From Oceanobacter antarcticus (GTDB lineage: Bacteria > Pseudomonadota > Gammaproteobacteria > Pseudomonadales > Oceanobacteraceae): a stretch of 64,000 nt of DNA. The stretch is from assembly GCF_044962685.1 (NCBI RefSeq), contig NZ_JBBKTX010000020.1, positions 1 to 64,000 on the forward strand, read 5' to 3'. The position numbers were made by a program, and so were the translations under genes. A model generated the notes under the pieces. It did not search any database and had not been told where the DNA came from. It saw only the letters and a program-made list of their open reading frames with translations. Shown one piece after another: positions 52,301-60,546 of this stretch (position 1 is the stretch's first letter; each line of letters starts with the position of its first letter).

Positions 52301-54278
52301 GGCAGGAAATCTGGGCCAAAAACCGGTTGAACTGGTGTTTGATATTACCCCCTGCTTACCCGTTCAATTCGAAGGGGATAGCAAGCGCTTGTTGCAGGTA
52401 TTGATCAACCTGGCGGGCAATGCGCTGAAGTTTACGCCGTCAGGCCATGTCATGGTCAGGGTCAGTATTTTGGCCGACAGGGAACAGTCGATGGATTTGA
52501 GAATTGAGGTGATCGATACCGGGATCGGTATATCCGACGAACAGCAGCAACGTATTTTCTCCAGCTTTATTCAGGCCGAAGCGTCAGTCAGCCGACATTT
52601 TGGTGGCACCGGGCTGGGGCTGGTCATTTGCAAGCGCCTGGTGGAACTGATGGGCAGCGAGTTGCAGCTGGAAAGCAGGCAGGATAGGGGCAGCCGTTTT
52701 TGGTTCGATGTAAAACTGCAACGGACGGACAATCGCAGCACGTATCTGGCCTCAGCCGAAAACCCAACCTGCCGGGTGTTGCTGGTTGAAAACAAATCGC
52801 TGGTGGCAACACCGTTAATGCGTCTGGGCGAGGCGGCACACTGGGACATGGTTCAGGCCTTGGATGGGATTGCTGCGGTTGACTATATTGCGCAAGCCAA
52901 CCAGCGTGAGCAGCCAGTGCATCTGGTGGTGCTGGATGCGTCGATAGTGGGGATCCGGGTTGAGGAATTAATCTTGCGACTCCGGGTTGCACCATTAATG
53001 GGCCAGGCTCCTGCGGTTATTGTCCTGGGTGTCCTGGATGATCATTGTCAGCCCTTGTCCGAAGCGGCAGAAGGGGTTGCTTTCCTCTGTAAACCGGTGA
53101 CGCCAGCAGAATTGTATCACGTTGCCAACGAGCTGCTGAACGGCAAGCAAATCGACAACCAAGTCAGCACCGACTTGGCCAACCCTCGGCTTGCGGGTGT
53201 GAACTTACTGGTCGTGGAAGATAACGGCATCAATCGTGAAATAGTCAGTGAATTGTTACGACTGGAGGGCGCTCGGGTGGATCTGGCTGAAAGTGGACAG
53301 GAAGGCGTGAATCGCGTTAGCGACAATGCGCGACCTTACGACCTGGTACTGATGGACATCCAGATGCCCGGCATGGATGGCCTGGAAGCGACCCGATTGA
53401 TTCGTACCCGTGTCAGCAAGGAACAATTGCCGATACTGGCCATGACCGCCAATGTGTCACTGGATGACTATGCTGAATGTATTGAGGCGGGTATGAATGG
53501 GCATGTGGGCAAGCCGATCGATCTCGATCGTATCGTCACAGCCATTCTTGCTACCATTGATCCTGCTAGATCTCCGTCCCGACCGGTAATGGCGAACGAC
53601 CAGCAAAGTGGTGGTGAGACTGACGTACTGGTCGAGCCACTTGCTACCATTTTGCGCCGCTTCGGTGGCAAACAGGAGATCTACACGCGTTTGCTGGCGA
53701 CGATAAAAGAAGATTTTGGCGTACTGCTGGAAAAACTGGCGCTGCAGCTGCAGTCGGCGGGCTGGCCCGAGGCCGCTGCCACACTGCATGCCCTGAAAGG
53801 CAATGCAGGCACGATGGGGGCGATCGGTCTGGCCAAGCGTGCTGCGGCGCTGGAGCCGGTGTTTGTGCAGGCCGGTTCGGAGGGGAACAACCTGCCGGAT
53901 AGCGATAGCCTGATCGCCGAATTGAGGCACTTGTCTGAGCGCTCTGTCGTGGCATTACAGCAAGCGGTGCAGGCGCTTGATGGTATGCCGGAGGCAAAAG
54001 CAATGGCCGGGAGCCTGGTCTCGAGCCAGCCTGGTGTGTATGACAGGCCCCTGAGCTCTGTGACAGGCGAAGAGGATCAGGAAATAGCAAACTGGCTGAA
54101 CAGTCTCGATGCCAGCCTGGACAATGGCGATATGAAGGTCGTGGAAATGGTGGAATGCTGTCCAGAAGTGATCCGCTCTGCTTATCCGCAATGGCTGGAG
54201 CCGTTGATTATGCAGATTGGAAGTCTTGAATTTGAACAGGCCAGGCAGACACTGCGCCAGATGCGGGGGGATCAATGA
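49329..54278 (+). CDS. Multi-PAS hybrid sensor histidine kinase with CHASE domain and Hpt
   Basis: The 1649-residue kinase has a helix at about 13-36, a periplasmic CHASE domain (GLRGMRGVVLVAG, GFGFIRKV, LDIASES-RR-A, FLILLPVYR), a second helix (VAVVGAVVNLLLAMLLYLLI), then four PAS units (near 350, 495, 635 and 775), HisKA (MSHEIRTPMTAVLGML), HATPase (NLAGNALKFT, DTGIGI, GGTGLGLVIC), a pseudo-receiver, a receiver with D in LVLMDIQMPGMDG and an intact Hpt with His in ATLHALKGNAGTMG. CHASE domains sense low-molecular ligands in the periplasm. The stop overlaps the downstream diguanylate cyclase gene by 4 bp (ATGA), so that receiver is a likely phosphorelay target. Confidence 0.92.
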   Translation: MFRSMPLRVRYLVFEVVLLTVGGLLTLAVMLKLENFNQQQLQQSLTQQAEDVADQVVNRINLYEYGLRGMRGVVLVAGDRLNELAIKSYAMTRNLDQEFPGARGFGFIRKVSEQALPGYLADQQKVREHFGIRQIQRHEGDRFIIEYIEPLLGNAEAVGLDIASESARRNAAIAAMTLGDVQLTAPITLVQTAGKRLQSFLILLPVYRIPVTPLQPEEREQQLLGWSYAPLLMGQVLADLKKNDALVSLRFTDITDNQHPEVFYSTLKESTSDSSQVVQATAVQRAVFGRQWQIEVIPQPGFAASLHLVSPVQVAVVGAVVNLLLAMLLYLLISGRMRRGEYLSQRQHLAAIVDGSVDGIVSTDADGIITSWNSGAERLLGFPAETMLGTSLTERIVPENLQQESERILTSVVKRGLHVRPLETRRLALDGQLIDVSVSASGIRDASGRLVGLSQTIRDISRQKQAQAHVLELQHKLEQQVEQRTGEADRINQLLQGVLRSSSEVGIVATTKEGVITLFNSGAERMLGYCSEEMVGIRTPVIFHDSDELKQRAQQLTEALGVSVDGFDVLVALPEREGAETREWTYMTRQGKRLTVSVSVTAICSENSNEVTGYLGIVFDITHRKRTEMKLQQSLKTTQAILDTAVNPIITMDRSGNIKLFNPAAEQLFGYSSGEIIGSSIRMLMPPSVDAVTDNFMHSLLIDIEAFAGSNRTFEQEIQAMRHDGSLFPAQISFGAVEQDGGLIVVGVLTDLSEHYQHQSVVQSAISQLEMAAEVAELGVWSWDTDTELLTWNDRMFSLYQQPVELKNEDLELERWSERVHPDDQVMAESLLRTCMDVGYFDTVFRIVWPDGNIRHIQCAARAERASHGRVIRITGINQDITEQILHEAHLRYARDQADASSAAKSAFLANMSHEIRTPMTAVLGMLALLQQSQLTERQSDYLSKAQNAGRSLLLLLNDVLDYSKIEAGKLALDVHPFDMNELLRTLGVVMAGNLGQKPVELVFDITPCLPVQFEGDSKRLLQVLINLAGNALKFTPSGHVMVRVSILADREQSMDLRIEVIDTGIGISDEQQQRIFSSFIQAEASVSRHFGGTGLGLVICKRLVELMGSELQLESRQDRGSRFWFDVKLQRTDNRSTYLASAENPTCRVLLVENKSLVATPLMRLGEAAHWDMVQALDGIAAVDYIAQANQREQPVHLVVLDASIVGIRVEELILRLRVAPLMGQAPAVIVLGVLDDHCQPLSEAAEGVAFLCKPVTPAELYHVANELLNGKQIDNQVSTDLANPRLAGVNLLVVEDNGINREIVSELLRLEGARVDLAESGQEGVNRVSDNARPYDLVLMDIQMPGMDGLEATRLIRTRVSKEQLPILAMTANVSLDDYAECIEAGMNGHVGKPIDLDRIVTAILATIDPARSPSRPVMANDQQSGGETDVLVEPLATILRRFGGKQEIYTRLLATIKEDFGVLLEKLALQLQSAGWPEAAATLHALKGNAGTMGAIGLAKRAAALEPVFVQAGSEGNNLPDSDSLIAELRHLSERSVVALQQAVQALDGMPEAKAMAGSLVSSQPGVYDRPLSSVTGEEDQEIANWLNSLDASLDNGDMKVVEMVECCPEVIRSAYPQWLEPLIMQIGSLEFEQARQTLRQMRGDQ

Positions 54279-55267
54279 ATACCGCAGGATCGTTTAATGA
54301 ATGGATTCCGGGGTTGGATCGACTGCCCCGTTTGCTGGTTGTGGATGATCAGCCACTGATTATCCGGGTATTGAATGAAATTTTTAAAAACGAATGCCAG
54401 GTATCAATGGCAACAGACAGTCGTCGAGTTATTGAAATTTGCCGCAAGCAGCAACCGGATCTGATCTTGCTGGATATCATGATGCCCGGCATTGATGGTT
54501 ATACCGTTTGCCGGCAGTTAAAAGCAGATGCCATGACCGCAGATATCCCCGTTATTTTTGTGTCATCACAGCAGGAAGTTGAAAATGAGCTGCGCGGATT
54601 TGATGTGGGGGCGGTGGACTTTATTACCAAACCCGTTAATCCGGTGCTGGTGTATGCCCGCGTGCGAACCCATATAGCGGTCAAGATTCAACGTGACTTG
54701 TTGCGTGCCAGTGCCTTGCAAGACGGACTGACCGGCGTTTCCAATCGCCGTCGTTTTGAAGAGACGTTGGAGCTGAACTGGAAGCAGGACTTGCGCGAGC
54801 AGCGTGAACTGTCGCTGATCATGGTGGATCTGGACTACTTCAAACGTTACAACGATTATTATGGCCATCTTGAAGGGGATCAATGTCTGATCCGGGTTGC
54901 ACAGACCATCAAGGCGGTGCTCAAACGCCCCAGTGACAGCTTGTCGCGTTATGGCGGTGAGGAATTTGTTTGCCTCTTGCCGGATACCAACCAGCAAGGC
55001 GCCAAAAAAGTCGCCAGCAATATCCTCCGCAGTATTGAAACCCTGGCGATACCTCATGTGGAATCTCCCCTGGCATCACAGGTTTCTGTCAGCCTGGGAG
55101 GTGCAACGGTGAAACCGAATTTAGCCATGAATCGTGCCGATCTGATCAAGGCCGCTGATATCCAGTTATATCAGGCCAAACAGCAGGGCAGAGGGCGCTA
55201 TATGGGGGTGCAACTGTCAGCAGATGCTGCGGGTACGGATTGCCAAACCACTGGTCACGATGCCTGA
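54275..55267 (+). CDS. Response regulator diguanylate cyclase (PleD-like, REC-GGDEF)
   Basis: The 330-residue protein has a receiver (VVDDQ, D in LILLDIMMPGIDG, K in FITKPVNP) and a GGDEF domain with D-LTGVSNRRRFEE, DLDYFKRYND and active site RYGGEEF (about 224-230), so it should make cyclic di-GMP when phosphorylated. The RxxD inhibitory site before GGEEF is not evident. It is translationally coupled to the multi-PAS kinase gene, which therefore probably controls c-di-GMP. Confidence 0.93.
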   Translation: MNTAGSFNEWIPGLDRLPRLLVVDDQPLIIRVLNEIFKNECQVSMATDSRRVIEICRKQQPDLILLDIMMPGIDGYTVCRQLKADAMTADIPVIFVSSQQEVENELRGFDVGAVDFITKPVNPVLVYARVRTHIAVKIQRDLLRASALQDGLTGVSNRRRFEETLELNWKQDLREQRELSLIMVDLDYFKRYNDYYGHLEGDQCLIRVAQTIKAVLKRPSDSLSRYGGEEFVCLLPDTNQQGAKKVASNILRSIETLAIPHVESPLASQVSVSLGGATVKPNLAMNRADLIKAADIQLYQAKQQGRGRYMGVQLSADAAGTDCQTTGHDA

Positions 55268-55419
55268 CCGGTTAATAGCCGGTATCGCTGGCGCGAGTGA
55301 TTTATTCAATCTCAGACGGGTGACGTGCTGCATTTTCAGCAACATCCTCTAGTCTGAACAGGATTTGATTATTTATAGCCATGTGGAACAACATGCGTAC
55401 AAGGACAGAAGGAACCGAT

Positions 55420-57420
55420 ATGAGCTTACTTTCACGCTTGTCAGTAAAAGGCAAATTGTTACTGATGATCACCGTGCCTCTGATTGCTCTGGTGTATTTA
55501 CTGGCCGAAGATGTGCGTGTGAGGTCGGTACAGAAAAGCGAAATGCAGGCGATTTCAGTGCTGGTTAATCTGGCCAGGCACAATAGTCTGCTGGCCCATG
55601 AGTTACAAAAAGAACGTGGTCTGTCGGCCGGGTTTCTGGGCAGTCAGGGTGCGTCATTCAGTGAGACACTGCCGCAACAACGGCGTGTCAGTGATGACCA
55701 ATTACAAGCCTGGGAAGCACTGCTTGATCAGACGGACCTGTCTGGCTATCCCAAGGTAGCTGCGGTGATTGCGACGGCCCAAGCCGACTTGCAGCGTTTG
55801 GCTGATGTACGCTCCGGTGTTGCAGGATTGGCACTCGACCTGCCCGATGCGCTGGCATTTTATACCGGTATTATCCGCCACTTGCTGGCGCTGTCAGCGA
55901 TTGCCACAGGCTATACCAGTGATGGTGTGATTTCCCGTCAATTGCAGGCCTATTACAATTTGCTGCAAGGCAAAGAGCGCGCCGGTATTGAGCGTGCGGT
56001 GTTGAGTAATGCCTTTGGTGCCAACGAGTTTTCAGCGGGCTTGTACCTCCGTTTTATCCGTCTGGAAACCGAACAAAGCGCCTATCTTGATTCGTTTTAT
56101 CAATTTTCCAATGCCGCAGGCAGGCAACCATTTGACGCCTTTCTGGAATCAGCTTCCCAGCGTGCTGTTGCTGATTACCGTGCGATTGCGCATCAATATG
56201 CCACTACGGGCGGATTCGGAGTGGCCGCCAGTGACTGGTTTGCCGCCTCGACCGCGCGTATCAATCAACTCAAGGTACTGGAGAATGGACTCGAAGCCGT
56301 GTTGCTGGACACGGCCTCGTCTCGTCTGACTGACGTCAGCCATGCCTACTGGAGCATGATTCTGCTCGGGCTGTTTTTCCTGATCCTCTCTACCGGGCTG
56401 ACGCTGCTGGTGTCCGGCATGTTTTATCGTCAGGTCAAGGCGCTGCACCAGCAAATTGTGGCCATCAGTCAGGGGCTCGATCTATCTCAGCGAGTGCCGG
56501 TCTACCTGAAGGATGAGCTGGGCGAAGTGGCGACCGCCTGTAATCAGTTACTGGAGCGCATGGAAGAAACCGTTTCCCAGATTGCCATCAGCGCGACAGA
56601 AATGAACCTGATCGCTATTCAGAATCACATGACTATTTCGCTGAGTACCCGAGGGATGCAGGTACAGCAGGATGAAACCTCGAGTGCTGCGACCGCTGTC
56701 AGTCAGCTGGAACAGGCGACGCAGGACATTGCCTACAGCATCCAGCAAGTGGCTGACCAGGCCAGCCAGGCCAATCAAACGGCCGACAGCAGCGGTGAAA
56801 CGGTCGATCTCAGTCTGGGTTGTATTGAAAACCTCAATACCCAGATGAATCAGGCGGCGGAGGTGATTCAGGATTTGCACCGTTCCAGTGATGCCATTGC
56901 CGGGGTACTGGAGGTGATCAAGGCTATTGCCGAGCAAACCAACCTGCTGGCGCTGAATGCTGCGATTGAAGCTGCCCGTGCGGGAGAGCAGGGCCGGGGG
57001 TTTGCTGTTGTCGCGGATGAAGTCAGGTCGTTGGCGCAAAAAACACAAGAGTCTACTGCCGAAATCGGCCGGATTGTTGGCCGTTTCCAGCAAGATTCAC
57101 AGCGCGCCTATCATTCTGTTGAAGAATCGCAGAAAGTGGCGCGGCAAACGGTCGAGCTGTCGGGTACCGTCGCCAGAGAGCTGGCCCAAATACGTTCCGC
57201 TGTCCGCAGTATCCGGGATATGTCTGATCAGGTGGCCGCAGCGGCAGAAGAGCAGGTGACGACCAATAAAGAGCTGGGCCAGAACATGATGGCTATTCAG
57301 CGTTTATCAGAGTCGACCGTAGCCACCGGCAAGTTTATGCGCAAGACCGGTGGCCAGCAGCGTGAACTGGCGGGCAATCTGATGACGCTGGCAGAGCGAT
57401 TCCGCTTGCATCAGGATTGA
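55420..57420 (+). CDS. Methyl-accepting chemotaxis protein with NIT sensor domain
   Basis: The 666-residue receptor has a first helix (LLLMITVPLIALVYLLAED), a periplasmic NIT domain (LVNLARHNSLLAHELQKERG at the start, a hallmark), a second helix (MILLGLFFLILSTGLTLLVSG), HAMP, and the cytoplasmic signalling domain with the conserved hairpin tip EQTNLLALNAAIEAARAGEQ near 505-525. NIT domains are proposed to sense nitrate/nitrite or other small ligands. The ATG at 55420 has AGAAGGA upstream; starts at 55381 and 55393 would lengthen the cytoplasmic tip. No CheB/CheR pentapeptide is visible at the C-terminus. It converges with the esterase gene (10-bp overlap). Confidence 0.93.
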   Translation: MSLLSRLSVKGKLLLMITVPLIALVYLLAEDVRVRSVQKSEMQAISVLVNLARHNSLLAHELQKERGLSAGFLGSQGASFSETLPQQRRVSDDQLQAWEALLDQTDLSGYPKVAAVIATAQADLQRLADVRSGVAGLALDLPDALAFYTGIIRHLLALSAIATGYTSDGVISRQLQAYYNLLQGKERAGIERAVLSNAFGANEFSAGLYLRFIRLETEQSAYLDSFYQFSNAAGRQPFDAFLESASQRAVADYRAIAHQYATTGGFGVAASDWFAASTARINQLKVLENGLEAVLLDTASSRLTDVSHAYWSMILLGLFFLILSTGLTLLVSGMFYRQVKALHQQIVAISQGLDLSQRVPVYLKDELGEVATACNQLLERMEETVSQIAISATEMNLIAIQNHMTISLSTRGMQVQQDETSSAATAVSQLEQATQDIAYSIQQVADQASQANQTADSSGETVDLSLGCIENLNTQMNQAAEVIQDLHRSSDAIAGVLEVIKAIAEQTNLLALNAAIEAARAGEQGRGFAVVADEVRSLAQKTQESTAEIGRIVGRFQQDSQRAYHSVEESQKVARQTVELSGTVARELAQIRSAVRSIRDMSDQVAAAAEEQVTTNKELGQNMMAIQRLSESTVATGKFMRKTGGQQRELAGNLMTLAERFRLHQD

Positions 57421-58106
57421 TTTTGGCCCAAGCAGCCACTGAGAAAACGGCTGACGTCTTCAATTTCCGGGTACGAAACCTCGTGCTTCATCGGATAGCT
57501 GCGCCAGAGTGGTTGCAGGCCGTTGTGGCGCAGCTGTTCCAGCGCCACCATCGCCAGCGAGATCGGCACAACCGGATCCACCGTGCCATGGGCAACCATG
57601 ACTGGCAGCTGGCTATTGGCAGGATGAACCTTGAACGGATTCACCCGAGTGCCATCGGGAATGTAGGTGCTCAGAGCAATCAGCCCGCCGAGTGGCTGAC
57701 CAAAGCTGGTTGCGGCCTGATAAGCAACCGCCCCTCCTTGGGAAAACCCGGCAAGCACAATTTTCCAGGAAGGTATGCCCATATCAATTTGTTGTTGAAT
57801 CAGCTGATACAGCCGATTCACTGAGTCGGCCAGCTGATCCGGGTCGATGGTGCGTTTTGGCGCCATCGCCATAATATCGTACCAGGAGCGCATGGCTGCG
57901 CCATCGGCCATCGTGACTGGCCGTTTGGGGGCATGGGGGAAAATACAGCGCAGTTGTGATGTATCTATCAAGCTCGCCATATGCTGTACCACCGGCACAA
58001 AATCGTAGCCGTCCGCTCCCAGGCCATGCAGCCAGATCAGACAGGCGCTGGCAGGATCTGCAGATGGCTCGAGCACAACTTGCTCAGGGGTTTCGGTCAT
58101 TTTCAT
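57411..58106 (-). CDS. Carboxylesterase / phospholipase-type alpha/beta hydrolase
   Basis: The 231-residue enzyme has the carboxylesterase II pattern: LIWLHGLGADGYDF at the start, the nucleophile elbow GFSQGGAV with S122, D177 in HGTVDPVVP and H208 in MKHEV. It hydrolyses short-chain esters or acyl-thioesters; the physiological substrate is unknown. Its last 10 bp overlap the end of the opposite chemoreceptor gene. Confidence 0.9.
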   Translation of the reverse strand: MKMTETPEQVVLEPSADPASACLIWLHGLGADGYDFVPVVQHMASLIDTSQLRCIFPHAPKRPVTMADGAAMRSWYDIMAMAPKRTIDPDQLADSVNRLYQLIQQQIDMGIPSWKIVLAGFSQGGAVAYQAATSFGQPLGGLIALSTYIPDGTRVNPFKVHPANSQLPVMVAHGTVDPVVPISLAMVALEQLRHNGLQPLWRSYPMKHEVSYPEIEDVSRFLSGCLGQNQS

Positions 58107-58218
58107 GCGGTGTTTGTCTCAAGGGCAGGTGTCGTATGCAAGATAGCCAGAGGTAACAAGGCGTGCCGGATAATGGACATCAAGCCAAGTATCCGGCAGG
58201 CGAGGCAAACAGGGTCTG

Positions 58219-58746
58219 TCAGAAAAACAGACCTGCTTCAAGCTGGGCTTCTTCGGTCATCATGTCACGATGCCATTGTGGCTCAAACACCAGTTCGACG
58301 TTGACGGCACTGACATTGGGGACTTTGGCGACCCGATATTTGACGTCGGAAATCAGTACTGGTCCCATGCCACAGGTCGGTGCGGTCAGTGTCATGCGGA
58401 TGTTGACCTGATGACCGTCAATCTCTATGCCATAAATCAGACCCAGGTCGAGCAAATTGATGGGAATTTCCGGGTCGAAAATCGTCCGTAATGCTTGCTC
58501 AACCTGTTCTTTCCGAACCACGTTATCGCCGTGATCCTCGAAGACAATCTGTTCTGCTTGCAGGCCCAGCGCGGCCGCATCGGTGCCATCAACCCGCATC
58601 ATGTTGCCGTTAACGGTGACCGTATAATTGCCACCCAGTGCCTGATTGATGGTGACAAAGACACCGGGCGGAATGGTGGCAGGAATACCGGAAGGAACCT
58701 GTCGCGCTGGACATGCAGCCAGCGAAACGACCATGCGTTTTTCCAT
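58219..58746 (-). CDS. sufT: SufT (DUF59/MIP18-type) iron-sulfur assembly protein
   Basis: The 175-residue protein ends in a DUF59 domain (TIFDPEIPINLLDLGLIYGI, TAPTCGMG with its conserved Cys, WHRDMMTEEAQLEAGLFF), preceded by an N-terminal beta domain typical of SufT. SufT assists Fe-S cluster maturation under high demand. It is the last gene of the suf operon here, 167 bp after sufA. Confidence 0.9.
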   Translation of the reverse strand: MEKRMVVSLAACPARQVPSGIPATIPPGVFVTINQALGGNYTVTVNGNMMRVDGTDAAALGLQAEQIVFEDHGDNVVRKEQVEQALRTIFDPEIPINLLDLGLIYGIEIDGHQVNIRMTLTAPTCGMGPVLISDVKYRVAKVPNVSAVNVELVFEPQWHRDMMTEEAQLEAGLFF

Positions 58747-58913
58747 AAATGAAGCTACCTGTCGCTGAAATTTTGCTGAGTGAGTGCCGTTTTGATACCG
58801 GCATCACGCCGGGTCAGTGCAATATCTCCGGACGTTCAGCGGTTGTGGCATGGATGGCACCTCAGCATGACCTCATGACCTGAAAAGGTACATACCAAGG
58901 TGACATGGCAAGG

Positions 58914-59273
58914 TTACACCGAAAAGGATTCACCGCAGCCACACAAATCACGGGCATTGGGATTGTTGAACTTGATGATGCTGTTCAGGCCTTCTTTGGT
59001 GAAGTCGATTTCGGTGCCACGGACATAGGCTCTGGCATCTTCGGCGACGTACAGGATCACGTCACTGGCGACCTGGACTACCTGGTCGCCAGGGCTGGAA
59101 GCATCAACAAATTCAATATCGTACTTGAATCCTGAGCAGCCGCTCTTTTTGACAGCCAGACGCACGCCGCTTTTGTCACTATTTTTGGCCAACATTTTGC
59201 GCACGTGTTGAATCGCCGCGTCGGTCATGCTGACTTCGGCAGCGGCGTTCGGGTCGTAGGTTTCAATACTCAT
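58914..59273 (-). CDS. sufA: SufA-type iron-sulfur carrier (HesB/IscA family)
   Basis: The 119-residue A-type carrier has the three cluster-binding cysteines C46 (KSGCSGFKY), C111 and C113 (LCGCGESF). It receives clusters from SufBCD and passes them to apoproteins. Its place after sufS in the suf operon supports SufA rather than ErpA or IscA. Confidence 0.88.
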   Translation of the reverse strand: MSIETYDPNAAAEVSMTDAAIQHVRKMLAKNSDKSGVRLAVKKSGCSGFKYDIEFVDASSPGDQVVQVASDVILYVAEDARAYVRGTEIDFTKEGLNSIIKFNNPNARDLCGCGESFSV

Positions 59274-59301
59274 GTGTGTGTCCTCAATCGGTCACGAATC
59301 A

Positions 59302-60546
59302 TTACAGCAAAAACATCTTGGCTTTTTCCAGCCCCTTGAACAGGGCATCCACTTCATCCAGCGTATTGTAAAACGCCATCGAGGCCCGCACGGTTCCCGG
59401 TACGCCAAGGCGTTCCATCAATGGCATGGCACAGTGGTGGCCGGTACGGACCGCAATGCCTTGCTGGTCGAGCAGGGTGCCGACGTCCGCAGGGTGCGCA
59501 CCGTCGAGCAGAAAACTGAAGACGGAGGCTTTTTTGGCCGCTTCGCCGATGATACGGATACCACCCAACTCCAGCGCCATGGCGTGGGCTTTTTGGATCA
59601 GAGCCTCTTCCTGAGCGGCCAGTACCTTGCGATCGAGACCGTTGAGGTAGTTGATGGCAGCAGCCAGGCCAATCGCACCGGCAATATTGGGGGTGCCCGC
59701 TTCAAACTTGTAGGGTAACTGGTTGTAGGTGGTGCCAGCAAAAGAGCAGTGTTCAATCATTTCACCACCGCCCTGATAGGGCGGCATGTCATTGAGCAGT
59801 TCTTCCTTGCCGTACAACACACCCATACCGGTCGGGCCAAACAACTTGTGGCTGGAAAAAGCATAGAAATCGACATCCAGCTGCAGCACATCGACATCAA
59901 AGTGGGAGACCCCCTGGGCACCGTCAACCATCACCACGGATTCGTTGATCCGTGCCATACGGACAATGTCCGGGATCGGATTGACGCTGCCAAGGGCGTT
60001 GGAGACGTGCGCAACGGAAATCAGCTTGACCCGAGGCTCCATCAATTCGGCCAAGGCGTTCAGGTCGAGTTCGCCGTTGTCCTTGACCGGGATCGGGATC
60101 AGTTCTGCGCCGACCTGTGCGCACAGCATTTGCCAGGGTACGATATTGGAATGATGCTCCATTTCGCTGACCAGAATACGGTCACCCTTGCCAATGTGCT
60201 TGCGGCCCCAAGTGGATGCCACCAGGTTGATGCCTTCGGTAGTGCCTCGGGTCCAGACAATTTCCTCTGGTTTTAACGCCCCGATGAATTCCTGCACGAC
60301 TTTACGGGCACCTTCGAACTGCTCGGTTGCGACGTCACTGAGATAATGGGCACCACGGTGGACGTTGGAGTTGACCGTGCGATAGAACGTCGCTTCGGCC
60401 TCGATCACAACGTTTGGCTTGTGCGTGGTGGCACCGTTGTCGAGATAGACCAGCGGCTTGCCATGTACTTGCTGCTGCAGCGCCGGGAAATCCTGGCGGA
60501 TATTGTCGATGTAACGGCGGGTTTCTGCGGAATAGGCGTCGATCAT
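59302..60546 (-). CDS. sufS: Cysteine desulfurase SufS
   Basis: The 414-residue PLP enzyme takes sulfur from cysteine for Fe-S assembly. PLP Lys K234 lies in AFSSHKLFGPTG, persulfide Cys C372 in RTGHHCAMPLM; H130-H131 and D208 region (MVDGAQGVSH) form the PLP pocket. The start overlaps the sufD stop by 4 bp (ATGA). A SufE partner, normally needed for full activity, is not in the visible operon. Confidence 0.96.
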   Translation of the reverse strand: MIDAYSAETRRYIDNIRQDFPALQQQVHGKPLVYLDNGATTHKPNVVIEAEATFYRTVNSNVHRGAHYLSDVATEQFEGARKVVQEFIGALKPEEIVWTRGTTEGINLVASTWGRKHIGKGDRILVSEMEHHSNIVPWQMLCAQVGAELIPIPVKDNGELDLNALAELMEPRVKLISVAHVSNALGSVNPIPDIVRMARINESVVMVDGAQGVSHFDVDVLQLDVDFYAFSSHKLFGPTGMGVLYGKEELLNDMPPYQGGGEMIEHCSFAGTTYNQLPYKFEAGTPNIAGAIGLAAAINYLNGLDRKVLAAQEEALIQKAHAMALELGGIRIIGEAAKKASVFSFLLDGAHPADVGTLLDQQGIAVRTGHHCAMPLMERLGVPGTVRASMAFYNTLDEVDALFKGLEKAKMFLL

